Shown here: piece after piece, positions 1-7,577 of the stretch
Layout of the letters: each line of letters opens with the position of its first letter
Numbering within the stretch: the stretch's first letter is position 1
NCBI GenBank assembly: GCA_015487435.1
Contig: WFPU01000104.1
Coordinates: 1-15,093 of the forward strand
Source: Sulfurimonas sp.
GTDB taxonomy: Bacteria > Campylobacterota > Campylobacteria > Campylobacterales > Sulfurimonadaceae
DNA: 15,093 nt
Direction: 5' to 3'
Program-made: the position numbers and the translations under genes
The notes under the pieces: generated by a model
Told to the model about the DNA's origin: nothing
Database searches by the model: none
The model's input: the letters and a program-made list of their open reading frames with translations, nothing else

Positions 1-656
1 AGACCACCAACACTCTCTTTGATATTTGGTTGCATAGAAGTTGGATATTTTTTGCGTCTAATTTGTGCTTCTTCAATCTTTGCTAAAATATATTCTTTTT
101 GTTCATGAAGTCTAATTTTGTTTAATTGTCTCTGTGTTGCGTGCCAAGTGAAGTTTGAACCAATAATAAAGCGAGATTCCATTAAAGATGTTCGTATGGT
201 AATATCTTCATTACTAGCTTTAAATAGATCACCCACTTCATGGACTCTATGACCAAGTTTTAGTCCAGAATCTAGTGCTAGATAAAAAAGTTTTTCTATT
301 ATCATTTTAGAGTTGTAACCATCATTTTTTTCATAAACTATAAGCAAATCTATATCGCTATGAAGACAAAGTTGCTCCCTTCCATAACTACCAAGTGCGA
401 CAATAGTTATGGGGATAGAGTTTTTCATAGGAAGGTAGTTTCCAAACACCCTTCTTAAGATGGTGTTATACATTAAAGAGATGATGGAGTCTAGTTTTTT
501 AGTATGGCGGACTAAAAAATCCTTACCTTGGTTTAGTTCAAAAAGTTTTGGCAGTGAAATTTTGTACTCGTTGATGTAGGCTTTAAAAAGTTTACTAAGC
601 TCAAAATCTGAACCATTATTTTCAATAATATCTTCTATTTGTAATTTTATATCCAA
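1..656 (-). CDS. glnD: [Protein-PII] uridylyltransferase GlnD, N-terminal part, truncated by the window edge
   Basis: This is the N-terminal nucleotidyltransferase part of GlnD, the cytosolic enzyme that adds and removes UMP on PII signalling proteins according to glutamine level. About 218 codons are present and the frame is still open at base 1. The nucleotidyltransferase signature GSYGREQLCLHSDIDLL is visible near bases 330-390. It is followed by EDITIRTSLMESRFIIG and, at the window edge, QPNIKESVGGL, which matches the PNIKEGxGGLRD motif typical of GlnD. No ATG or GTG lies between the upstream in-frame stop (696-698) and base 656, so I chose the TTG at 654-656, preceded by a weak GGA. The in-frame stop falls inside a palindromic repeat just upstream, so that insertion may have altered the original start. 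The gene is divergent from the lsrG-like gene. The family is well supported; the start is not. Confidence 0.85.
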   Translation of the reverse strand, partial: MDIKLQIEDIIENNGSDFELSKLFKAYINEYKISLPKLFELNQGKDFLVRHTKKLDSIISLMYNTILRRVFGNYLPMKNSIPITIVALGSYGREQLCLHSDIDLLIVYEKNDGYNSKMIIEKLFYLALDSGLKLGHRVHEVGDLFKASNEDITIRTSLMESRFIIGSNFTWHATQRQLNKIRLHEQKEYILAKIEEAQIRRKKYPTSMQPNIKESVGG

Positions 657-671
657 GAATTTCCAATATAT

Positions 672-698
672 GTCATCCTCAGCTTGACTGGGGATCTA
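672..698. repeat. 27-bp palindromic element, copy 1, in the glnD leader
   Basis: The copy begins GTCATCCTCAGC and ends GACTGGGGATCTA; the arms CATCCTCAG and CTGGGGATC pair around a short loop with one G-T or mismatch position. It lies between two divergent promoters. It would be near the 5' end of the glnD transcript if the minus-strand TATAAT at 700-705 is used. Confidence 0.85.
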
Positions 699-699
699 G

Positions 700-705
700 A
701 TTATA
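700..705 (-). promoter_or_regulatory. Candidate -10 box for glnD
   Basis: The minus strand reads TATAAT here, a perfect match to the sigma-70 -10 consensus, 44 bases before the TTG start. No clear -35 is seen, which is usual for Campylobacterota promoters. A second minus-strand TATAAT lies at 718-723. The call rests on sequence match alone. Confidence 0.45.
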
Positions 706-726
706 AATGTTTTTATCATTATAGGC

Positions 727-732
727 TATAAT
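727..732 (+). promoter_or_regulatory. Candidate -10 box for the lsrG-lsrK transcript
   Basis: A perfect TATAAT lies 30 bases before the ATG at 762, with a T-rich stretch (709-720) where the -35 would be. The ribosome site AGGA (752-755) sits six bases before the ATG. The spacing suits a short leader. The promoter is inferred from sequence only. Confidence 0.5.
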
Positions 733-761
733 AACTCAAATTAATATTATTAGGATTAAAT

Positions 762-1052
762 ATGTCAACTATTACAAAAAGAGTAACATTTATAGCAAAA
801 GAGGGTAGTGAAGCAAAAATGAAAGAGCTTTTAACTGCTATGGTAGAACCAAGTAAAAAAGAGGATGGCTGTATATTTTATGATATTTTCGTATATGAAA
901 ATAACCCAAGAAAATTTATGGCAGTTGAAAGTTGGCGTGATAACGATGCACTTGATGGTCATAAAAGTACTGAACATTATGCAATTTATAAATCATCTTT
1001 TGAGCCTTATTGTGAGAAAAAATATAGTGATGAGTTGGAAGTTTTAGGTTAA
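762..1052 (+). CDS. LsrG-like antibiotic-biosynthesis-monooxygenase (ABM) fold protein
   Basis: A 96-residue protein of the ABM ferredoxin-like fold, the family that holds quinol monooxygenases such as YgiN and the phospho-AI-2 isomerase LsrG. Its length equals that of E. coli LsrG. It shares the core pattern: an N-terminal beta strand (KRVTFIAKEG), an acidic helix, a GCIFYDIF strand, ESWRDNDAL, and HKSTEHYAIY, which resembles HKTTPHYKT recalled from E. coli LsrG. It lies six bases upstream of the lsrK start, almost certainly in the same transcript, which favours a role in isomerising phospho-AI-2. ABM proteins are short and diverse, so a quinone or general monooxygenase role cannot be excluded. 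The start has a good ribosome site, AGGA, at 752-755. Fold assignment is firm; the LsrG function is inferred mainly from context, so I give no symbol. Confidence 0.75.
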   Translation: MSTITKRVTFIAKEGSEAKMKELLTAMVEPSKKEDGCIFYDIFVYENNPRKFMAVESWRDNDALDGHKSTEHYAIYKSSFEPYCEKKYSDELEVLG

Positions 1053-1058
1053 ATCCAC

Positions 1059-2621
1059 ATGCAATACTTAATGGCAATAGACGCAGGGACTGGTAGTATC
1101 CGTGCAGTGATTTTTGATACAAAAGGTAATCAGATAAGTGTAGCTCAGAGAGAGTGGACACATTTAGAGGAGGATGGTGTGCCTAACTCTATGAGTTTTG
1201 ATTTTGTTAAAAATTGGGATGAGGTTATTTGGTGTATTAAGGAGTCTTTAGCGTTAGCAAAGATTAGCTCTGATGATATTTTGGCTTTGAGTGCTACAAG
1301 TATGCGTGAGGGTATTGTGCTTTATGACAAAGAGGATAATGAGCTTTGGGGTGTTGCAAATGTTGATTCTCGTGCTGATAAAGAGGTTAGATATCTAAAA
1401 GAAAATTTTGCAGGTATTGAGGAAGAGTTTTATGCTTTAAGTGGTCAAACATTTGCTTTAGGTGCACTTCCTCGCATTATGTGGCTTAAAAATAATAGAC
1501 CTGAAATTTATGAGAGAGTTGCAAATATCTCTATGATTGGGGATTGGGTATTAGCAAAACTTAGTGGAGTTATTGGGACTGACCCTAGTAATGGTGGGAC
1601 TACTGGAGTGTTTTCATTAAAGAAGCGTGATTGGGATGCTACTATGGCTACAAAAGTTGGAATAAAAGATAACATTTTTCCTCCCTGCCAAGAGGTTGGA
1701 AAAGTTCTTGGAAATATTACTTCAAATGCTTCACAACTTACTCGGCTTTCAACAAACACAAAAGTAGTAACTGGTGGTGGCGATGTCCAACTAGGTTCTG
1801 CTGGACTTGGTGTTGTAGAAGAAAATCAAGTTGCAATTCTTGGTGGCTCATTTTGGCAACAAGTTGTAAACATCAAAAGTGATGTTAGACCACCTAAAAA
1901 TATGGAAATTAGAGTAAATCCACATGTTGTAACTGGATTGTCTCAGGCTGAGGGTATTACTTTTTTTAGTGGTTTGATTATGAGATGGTTTCGTGACGCT
2001 TTTTGTGACATGGAGAAACTTGAAGCAAAAAGATTAGGTATAGATGTTTATGAAGTTTTGGAATCTAAAGCTAAAGATGTACCTCTTGGTTCAAATGGAA
2101 TTATCCCAATATTTTCTGACTCTATGAAATATGGAAAATGGTATCACGCAGCTCCTAGTTTTTTAAATCTAAGCATCGACAGTGAAGTTTGTAATCGAGC
2201 TTCAATGTTTAGAAGTTTAGAAGAAAACGCTTGTATCGTGAGTGCTATAAACTTACAAAAAATAAAAAAGTTTTCAGGTGTAGAGTTTGATGAGGTAGTG
2301 TTTGCAGGTGGGGCATCTAAAGGTGCTTTATGGTCTCAAATATTAGCTGATGTTTTGGGTGTTAGAGTTAAAATTCCTAAAGTAAAAGAAGCTACAGCTC
2401 TCGGTGCTGCAATGGCTGCTGGTGTAGGTGCTGGAGTTTATGAAGATTTAGTTAGTGCTGCAAAAGAGTTAGTAGTGTGGGATAAAACTTATGAGCCAAA
2501 TATGGATAATTTTGAAAAATATAAGCAAATAAAACAAAAATGGCAAAAAGTTTACGAAAGTCAGTTAAAATTGGTAGATATGGGTTTAACAGAATCTATG
2601 TGGAAAGCACCAGGATTGTAA
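1059..2621 (+). CDS. lsrK: Autoinducer-2 kinase LsrK (FGGY carbohydrate kinase family)
   Basis: LsrK phosphorylates the quorum-sensing molecule AI-2 (DPD) on its terminal hydroxyl in the cytosol, trapping it and marking it for breakdown. The 520 residues are close to the 530 of E. coli LsrK, and the resemblance to that protein runs end to end. The N-terminal ATPase loop DAGTGSIRAVIFD is at 8-20, SMREGIVLYD at 81-90, the catalytic-Asp segment GGGDVQLG at 239-246, FWQQVV at 265-270, NPHVV at 287-291, the nucleotide-binding FAGGASKGALWSQILAD at 415-431, and the ending LTESMWKAPGL closely follows the E. coli C terminus. These features separate it from xylulokinase and rhamnulokinase. Its neighbours are the LsrG-like gene (six-base gap) and, past a repeat-filled gap, the methylthioribose genes. 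No lsr transporter, lsrR, lsrF or luxS is in the window, which is unusual for an enteric-style lsrK. Confidence 0.93.
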   Translation: MQYLMAIDAGTGSIRAVIFDTKGNQISVAQREWTHLEEDGVPNSMSFDFVKNWDEVIWCIKESLALAKISSDDILALSATSMREGIVLYDKEDNELWGVANVDSRADKEVRYLKENFAGIEEEFYALSGQTFALGALPRIMWLKNNRPEIYERVANISMIGDWVLAKLSGVIGTDPSNGGTTGVFSLKKRDWDATMATKVGIKDNIFPPCQEVGKVLGNITSNASQLTRLSTNTKVVTGGGDVQLGSAGLGVVEENQVAILGGSFWQQVVNIKSDVRPPKNMEIRVNPHVVTGLSQAEGITFFSGLIMRWFRDAFCDMEKLEAKRLGIDVYEVLESKAKDVPLGSNGIIPIFSDSMKYGKWYHAAPSFLNLSIDSEVCNRASMFRSLEENACIVSAINLQKIKKFSGVEFDEVVFAGGASKGALWSQILADVLGVRVKIPKVKEATALGAAMAAGVGAGVYEDLVSAAKELVVWDKTYEPNMDNFEKYKQIKQKWQKVYESQLKLVDMGLTESMWKAPGL

Positions 2622-2641
2622 TAAATTGTCATTCTCAACTT
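2621..2641 (+). repeat. 21-bp direct repeat, left copy
   Basis: This stretch begins right at the lsrK stop codon and recurs at 2796-2816 with a single mismatch. It includes the left arm of a palindromic element (GTCATTCTCAACTTG from 2628). The two copies bracket the composite element in this gap. Confidence 0.8.
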
Positions 2642-2678
2642 GTACCACAAAGGCATTATTTTAGTCATTGGGAATCTA
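2628..2678. repeat. Palindromic element apparently split by about 24 extra bases
   Basis: GTCATTCTCAACTTG (2628-2642) matches the left 15 bases of the 27-bp element and ATTGGGAATCTA (2667-2678) matches its right 12. Between them lie about 24 unrelated bases. The simplest reading is an element broken by a later insertion or by recombination between copies; this is inference. Confidence 0.55.
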
Positions 2679-2709
2679 TAGATCCACTGCCATTAAGTTA
2701 AGGATTAAC

Positions 2710-2736
2710 TAGATTCCGTGTCAAGCACTAAATGAC
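2710..2736 (-). repeat. 27-bp palindromic element, degenerate reverse copy
   Basis: Begins TAGATTCCGTGTC and ends CACTAAATGAC, so it is the reverse orientation of the family. The arm ATTCCGTG no longer pairs fully with its partner CACTAAAT. A better paired relative with the same ATTCCGTG arm occurs at 13143-13170. Confidence 0.65.
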
Positions 2737-2745
2737 GATAGTTCC

Positions 2746-2772
2746 GTCATTCTGGACTTGATCCAGAATCTA
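2746..2772 (+). repeat. 27-bp palindromic element, forward copy
   Basis: Begins GTCATTCTGGACTTG and ends ATCCAGAATCTA. The arms ATTCTGGA and TCCAGAAT pair perfectly. The copy at 7551-7577 differs by one base, which makes one arm pairing a G-T or mismatch there. Confidence 0.9.
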
Positions 2773-2870
2773 ATAACTAATTTTCAGGGAGTTCAATAAA
2801 TTGTCATTTTCAACTTAATGGCAGTAGACCTCCAGTCTAGCTGAAGGCGAAGAAAAATTCAAATGAATAT

Positions 2871-2875
2871 AGGAG
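2871..2875 (+). promoter_or_regulatory. Ribosome binding site that decides the TTG start of mtnK
   Basis: AGGAG lies eight bases before the TTG at 2884. No better placed ATG or GTG is in frame nearby, and the protein read from here begins at the right place for the MtnK family. Confidence 0.75.
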
Positions 2876-2883
2876 TTTAAACA

Positions 2884-4110
2884 TTGCAGTACAAAGAATT
2901 AGATGTAGATAGCATGTTAGAATTTATACAAGATTTAGAAGTAATTCAAGAGTATTTTGGCTCAGATGAACTTAGTGTCGCTGAGATTGGTGATGGAAAT
3001 CTAAACTATGTATATATTGTAAAATCAAAACAAGATCCTAAAAAAGCACTCATAGTAAAACAAGCAGTTGAGTATCTTAGATGCGTAGGAGAAGAGTATG
3101 CATTAAGTCGTGAGAGAATGAATTTTGAGATAAGAGCTTTAAAGAAGTTTTATCATTATTTACCATCATTTGTGCCAAAAATATACTTTGAGAGTGAAGA
3201 TATGAGTTTGGTTATTATGCAATATCTTGGTGATCATGAAATTATGAGAAAAGGGTTGATAGAAAAAACAATCTATCCAAATTTTAGTGAGCATATCTCA
3301 ACTTACTTAGCTTTTACACTTTTTTACACTTCATCGTTGTATCTTCAAAGTGATAAAAAAAGAGAACTTATAGATGAGTTTAATAAAAATACACAGTTGT
3401 GTAAACTAACAGAAGATTTTGTATTTACAACTGCATATATGGAGCATGATACTAACGATAATGAAAATGTAGAGTCAAATCCAGATGCTAAAAAATTGTT
3501 TGAAGATATGGAGTTTAAAAGTAAAATATTAAATTTGAAATATAAGTTTATGACACAAACAGATTGTTTAGTTCATGGAGACCTGCATACTGGCTCAATC
3601 ATGCTCAATCAAGATGAGACCTTTGTAATAGACCCAGAATTTGCATTTATTGGTCCTTTTGGATTTGATATTGGGGCATTAGTTGCAAATCTTGTTAACA
3701 GTTATATTCATCATAGTGTTGTAACTAAGGATGAAGAGTTTAAAAATTATCTGCTAGAGACTATAAAAGAAGTATTAGAACTTTTTGAGGTAAAATTTTT
3801 AGAGTTATGGGATAAGCAAAAAGAATCAGCACTTTTAGTAGATGACTTTTTAGATGAAGATTCACTAATTAGTTTCAAATCAGAATTTATGAAAAATATT
3901 TTAAGAGATTCTATCGGTTTTGCTGGTGCAAAAATAGCTAGGCGTGTTTTTGGTGTAGCTGGAGTTGAAGAGATTCGTGGCATAAAAGATAAGGTCTTAA
4001 AACAAAAGGCAGAGGTATTGGCTCTTAGAATATCAAGAGAATTTGTTATGAAGTATGAAAATTTAAAAAATACAGAGGAAGTTTTGGAGATGATTAAAAA
4101 TGCAGGGTAA
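2884..4110 (+). CDS. mtnK: 5-methylthioribose kinase MtnK
   Basis: MtnK phosphorylates 5-methylthioribose, the sugar left when MTA nucleosidase removes adenine from methylthioadenosine, to 5-methylthioribose-1-phosphate. Some MtnK enzymes also accept 5-deoxyribose. The protein has an aminoglycoside-phosphotransferase-like kinase fold: glycine-rich region EIGDGNLNYVYIV at 34-46, ATP lysine region ALIVKQAV at 55-62, catalytic HGDLHTGS at 231-238, and the family-typical DPEFAF at 250-255 in place of DFG, followed by GPFGFDIG. The 408 residues compare with roughly 400 in the family. Translation starts at a TTG behind a strong AGGAG. The last 11 bases overlap mtnA, indicating translational coupling. 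The family call is very firm. Substrate choice between methylthioribose and deoxyribose cannot be read from sequence. Confidence 0.94.
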   Translation: MQYKELDVDSMLEFIQDLEVIQEYFGSDELSVAEIGDGNLNYVYIVKSKQDPKKALIVKQAVEYLRCVGEEYALSRERMNFEIRALKKFYHYLPSFVPKIYFESEDMSLVIMQYLGDHEIMRKGLIEKTIYPNFSEHISTYLAFTLFYTSSLYLQSDKKRELIDEFNKNTQLCKLTEDFVFTTAYMEHDTNDNENVESNPDAKKLFEDMEFKSKILNLKYKFMTQTDCLVHGDLHTGSIMLNQDETFVIDPEFAFIGPFGFDIGALVANLVNSYIHHSVVTKDEEFKNYLLETIKEVLELFEVKFLELWDKQKESALLVDDFLDEDSLISFKSEFMKNILRDSIGFAGAKIARRVFGVAGVEEIRGIKDKVLKQKAEVLALRISREFVMKYENLKNTEEVLEMIKNAG

Positions 4111-5173
4111 ATATAAAGCTTTATGGTTAAATGAAAATGATTTTTTAGAAGTGATAGACCAGACAAAACTTCCGTTTGAGTACGAAACAAAAATTTTAAG
4201 AACAACAGATGAAGTTGTTCTTGCTATAAAAGATATGACTGTTCGTGGTGCTGGAGTTATAGGTAGTGTAGCGGCGTTTGGAATATATACGGCATGTATG
4301 GAAGTTAATAATTACGATAAACTAAAAGAAAAGGCAAAACTCATACGAAAATCTCGCCCAACTGCTGTTAATCTTATGTGGGCAGTGGATCGGATGATGG
4401 AGCTTTTAAAAGATTCAAATAACTTAATAGAAGATGCAAAAAAATACGCGATAGAATTAAATGATGATGAAGCAAAAGAGAGTCAAAAAATAGCCAAATA
4501 CGGTGCTGATATAATTGAAGATTTATTAAAACAAAAGGGTAAAAAAACTATAAATATTTTAACTCATTGTAATGCTGGGTGGCTAGCTGTTATAGATGGG
4601 GGGACTGCATTAGCACCAATCTATGAAGCACAAAGGCGAGGTATAGATGTTCATGTTTGGGTTGATGAGACAAGACCTAGAAATCAAGGTGCATCATTAA
4701 CGGCTTGGGAACTAACGCAAAGTGGAGTAAATCATACAATTATTGCAGATAATACTGGTGGTCATCTGATGCAAAATGATATGGTTGATATGGTAATAAC
4801 TGGAGCTGATAGAGTAAGTGCTAATGGAGATGTAGCAAATAAAATAGGGACTTATTTAAAAGCATTAGCGGCAAAAGATAATGATGTTCCTTTTTATGTA
4901 GCTATACCTGCTTCTACATTTGATTTTGATATAATCGATGGGATGAAAGATATTCCAATTGAACTTAGAAGTGAAGATGAAGTTAAATATATGCGTGGTA
5001 TAGACGATGATGGAAAGGTTAGAGAAATTTTAATAACACCAAAAAATTCACCTGCTGTAAATTATGGTTTTGATGTAACTCCTGCAAGGCTTATAACTGG
5101 GCTCATAACAGATAAAGGGATTTGTGAAGTAAGCTTTGATAAAATTAAGGAAAAGTTTGAAGAGAACAATTAA
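4100..5173 (+). CDS. mtnA: Methylthioribose-1-phosphate isomerase MtnA
   Basis: MtnA converts the cyclic aldose methylthioribose-1-phosphate to the ketose methylthioribulose-1-phosphate, the next step after MtnK; related enzymes do the same with 5-deoxyribose-1-phosphate. The 357 residues match the usual length. Visible motifs are TVRGAGVIG at 47-55 (family norm VRGAPAIG, here altered to G-V), SRPTAVNLMWA at 85-95, THCNAG at 155-160 with the catalytic Cys157, VWVDETRPRNQGASLTAWEL at 187-204, and GADRVSANGDVANKIGT at 235-251 with the catalytic Asp237. Its start lies inside the end of mtnK, and the next gene begins at the base after its stop, so three genes are almost certainly cotranscribed. 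The initiation-factor eIF2B-alpha relatives lack this full motif set. Confidence 0.95.
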   Translation: MQGKYKALWLNENDFLEVIDQTKLPFEYETKILRTTDEVVLAIKDMTVRGAGVIGSVAAFGIYTACMEVNNYDKLKEKAKLIRKSRPTAVNLMWAVDRMMELLKDSNNLIEDAKKYAIELNDDEAKESQKIAKYGADIIEDLLKQKGKKTINILTHCNAGWLAVIDGGTALAPIYEAQRRGIDVHVWVDETRPRNQGASLTAWELTQSGVNHTIIADNTGGHLMQNDMVDMVITGADRVSANGDVANKIGTYLKALAAKDNDVPFYVAIPASTFDFDIIDGMKDIPIELRSEDEVKYMRGIDDDGKVREILITPKNSPAVNYGFDVTPARLITGLITDKGICEVSFDKIKEKFEENN

Positions 5174-7489
5174 GTGAAAATAATAGAGATAAAAAAGAAA
5201 ATACCAAAGTTTTTAATAATACCATTAATAATCTTATTTTCTTTTTCTACATATTCTGGATTAAATAAGCTTAAAGAAAAAGCAACTTATGATATTACTC
5301 ATGAATATGTTCATTTTAGTACAATATCAAGTGACTTAATACATGAATTACAAAAAGAGAGGGGCTATAGTAGCGGTTTTACAGCTTCTGATGATAGATC
5401 GTTCTTAGCAGAGCTAAAACACCAAAGAGAAAAAAGTGATAAAAAAATAGAGCTTTTAAAAATTTTTCTAAATGATTTTGACTTAAGTGTATATGAGTTT
5501 CCTATTGAAAAATCAATTAAAAAGCTTTTAAAGTCTTTAAGTAAAATTGATGAACATAGAGTAAAGATTGATAATAAATTACTTAGCTCTGAAACTATGG
5601 GTTATTATACAGATAATATAAATATATTATTAAAACTGATTGAACATCTTGTTACAATTAGTAATGACTCAGAACTTATAGACTTTACACAATCATATAT
5701 CATACTTATGAAAATAAAAGAAAAAGCTGGAATAGAAAGAGCTATTATAAATAGAGTATTCAGTCAAGGAAAATTATCTAATAATGAATTTTATGAGTTT
5801 GGAGAATTGGTTTCTGCCCAAGAAGTGTATATAAAAAATTTTAAAAATATAGCACTACAAAAACATATTGATATATTTGTAAATCGAATAGATACGGATT
5901 CTTTTAAAGAAATTGAAAAAGATAGAAATTTAGTATATGCAAAAAATCAAAAAAATGAAATTTTATCTTCTATTAAAGAGTATGTAGGATATGGTGGATT
6001 TATTCACAATTTCAAAAACTATGTAATTAGAGGCAAAAAAAAATATGTTACAGCCGTTAAAGAGCAATACAATCAACTACTAGAAGCCATTGAAAAATAT
6101 AAAAGCATTAAAGGTGTAACTAAAGAGGAGAGGGATAAATTAAATATAATTAAAGGTGTTTTCTCAGAATATATGCAGGGTCTACCAAAGATTACTAAAT
6201 CATATGAAGATGGTGGAACAATCAGCGACCTTGATAAAATTGTTAAAGTAAATGACGCTCCTGCTATAGAGGCACTTCGTGATTTAACAACTCACATATA
6301 TGGTTCTCAGGTAGATTGGTTTAAGCATGCAACATATAGAATAAATGCTCTAAAAAACATTGAAGATAAAATAGCATCTGATTTACATGTTTTAATAGAT
6401 AATCGCGGTAGGGAACTTTCTATTAAAATAGCAGTTGAAGCTGTTATTATGCTTGTAATTTTAATCATTATGTTTATATTAGTTGAGATGTTTCGTGAAC
6501 TTATGGAATCTGAAAAAAGGTTAAAAAGGGCACAAGCCAATACTAAATCTGGTAGTTATGAATACCATGTAAAAGAGGATTTTATAATATGGTCAGATGA
6601 ACATTACAAACTCTTAGGGGTAGAGAAGAATAGTATTAAGCCATCTTTTGAAGTTTTTGCGGCTTTTATCCATCCTGAAGATAAGGATATAGTATCTCAA
6701 GGTATGCAAAAAGCAATGAAATCAAAAGGTATATCTTATTTTGATTATCGCATTATACTCCATGACCACAGTATAAAGTATGTTAGATCAAGTGCTGAGG
6801 TTATAAAGTACAATAAAAAAAGTGAACCCTTAATTATGGTGGGGACTATTACGGATATTTCAGAGTCAAAAAAACTTAAACAAGAGATTGTTGATACGCA
6901 AAAAGATGTTATCTTTACTATGGGTGCCATTGGTGAAACTAGAAGTAAAGAGACTGGTCAGCATGTAAAAAGGGTTGCTGAATATTCAAAACTTTTATAT
7001 GTTTTAAGTGGTGCAAATGAAGAGAAAGCTGAATTATTAAGGATGGCAAGCCCTATGCATGATATCGGAAAAGTTGGAATTCCTGATAATATACTGCATA
7101 AACCAGGAAAATTAACACCAGGGGAGTGGGCTATAATGCAAACTCACTCGGAGATGGGTTATGAGATGCTTAAAAACTCAGATAGAGAGATTTTAAAACT
7201 TGCATCTACTGTTGCCTTAACGCATCATGAAAAATATGATGGCAGTGGATATCCAAGAGGTTTAATCGCAAATGAGATACCTATAGTTGGTAGAGTGACA
7301 GCGCTTGCAGATGTATTTGATGCACTAGGGAGTGATAGATGTTATAAAGCAGCGTGGGAATTGGATAAAATTTTGGAATTAATCAAAGAAGAAAGAGCTA
7401 GACATTTTGATCCAGAACTAGTTGATTTGTTTCTTAAAAATATTGATAAGTTCTTAGAGATAAGAGATAAGTACAAAGATGATATATAA
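5174..7489 (+). CDS. Membrane NIT-PAS-HD-GYP cyclic-di-GMP phosphodiesterase
   Basis: A predicted inner-membrane sensor that hydrolyses cyclic di-GMP. Transmembrane helix 1 is at about 12-29 and helix 2 at about 418-437, leaving a periplasmic domain of nearly 390 residues. Its start, with SSDLIHELQKERGYSSGF at 52-69, is the signature of the NIT (nitrate and nitrite sensing) domain. After helix 2 come a short coiled linker, a PAS domain at about 452-565 (WSDEHYKLLG, IHPEDKD, VGTITDISE), and an HD-GYP domain at about 575-765. The catalytic set is intact: HDIGK at 629-633, TH at 683-684, HHEKYDGSGYP at 684-694 and LADVFDAL at 711-718. Translation starts at a GTG directly after the mtnA stop, with a weak GAAGAG upstream, so it belongs to the mtnK-mtnA operon. 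The ligand is not proven; NIT domains also bind or sense things other than nitrate. Confidence 0.9.
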   Translation: MKIIEIKKKIPKFLIIPLIILFSFSTYSGLNKLKEKATYDITHEYVHFSTISSDLIHELQKERGYSSGFTASDDRSFLAELKHQREKSDKKIELLKIFLNDFDLSVYEFPIEKSIKKLLKSLSKIDEHRVKIDNKLLSSETMGYYTDNINILLKLIEHLVTISNDSELIDFTQSYIILMKIKEKAGIERAIINRVFSQGKLSNNEFYEFGELVSAQEVYIKNFKNIALQKHIDIFVNRIDTDSFKEIEKDRNLVYAKNQKNEILSSIKEYVGYGGFIHNFKNYVIRGKKKYVTAVKEQYNQLLEAIEKYKSIKGVTKEERDKLNIIKGVFSEYMQGLPKITKSYEDGGTISDLDKIVKVNDAPAIEALRDLTTHIYGSQVDWFKHATYRINALKNIEDKIASDLHVLIDNRGRELSIKIAVEAVIMLVILIIMFILVEMFRELMESEKRLKRAQANTKSGSYEYHVKEDFIIWSDEHYKLLGVEKNSIKPSFEVFAAFIHPEDKDIVSQGMQKAMKSKGISYFDYRIILHDHSIKYVRSSAEVIKYNKKSEPLIMVGTITDISESKKLKQEIVDTQKDVIFTMGAIGETRSKETGQHVKRVAEYSKLLYVLSGANEEKAELLRMASPMHDIGKVGIPDNILHKPGKLTPGEWAIMQTHSEMGYEMLKNSDREILKLASTVALTHHEKYDGSGYPRGLIANEIPIVGRVTALADVFDALGSDRCYKAAWELDKILELIKEERARHFDPELVDLFLKNIDKFLEIRDKYKDDI

Positions 7490-7514
7490 TTAAGCTCTTT
7501 GATTAATTAGAAAC

Positions 7515-7541
7515 TAGACCCTAAATCAAGTTTAGGGTGAC
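7515..7541 (-). repeat. 27-bp palindromic element, reverse copy
   Basis: Begins TAGACCCTAAATC and ends AAGTTTAGGGTGAC. The arms ACCCTAAA and TTTAGGGT pair perfectly although their bases differ from most other copies, a clear compensatory change. Confidence 0.88.
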
Positions 7542-7550
7542 GCTGGTTCC

Positions 7551-7577
7551 GTCATTCTGGACTTGATTCAGAATCTA
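7551..7577 (+). repeat. 27-bp palindromic element, forward copy
   Basis: Begins GTCATTCTGGACTTG and ends ATTCAGAATCTA. It is one base different from the copy at 2746-2772. Confidence 0.9.

Larger units (their letters stand above)
2686..2825. repeat. Nested composite inverted repeat in the lsrK-mtnK gap
   Basis: A perfect 14-bp inverted repeat, ACTGCCATTAAGTT at 2686-2699 and its complement at 2812-2825, encloses a reverse-oriented palindromic element (2710-2736, degenerate), a nine-base spacer GATAGTTCC (2737-2745), a forward element (2746-2772) and a tail containing TTTTCAGGGAGTTCAATAA. The same order, spacer length and related tail recur at 7490-7605. It looks like a non-autonomous mobile element or its relic. 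No coding capacity is seen. Confidence 0.75.

Noticed and set aside
1059..2621. Rhamnulokinase or xylulokinase, given the RhaD-like aldolase downstream
   Set aside because: The end-to-end match to LsrK, including the SMREGIVLY, GGGDVQLG and C-terminal WKAPGL segments, outweighs the context argument.
3747..4205. Minus-strand open frame of about 150 codons
   Set aside because: It is opposite the mtnK-mtnA junction, both firmly identified, and shows no recognisable domain.
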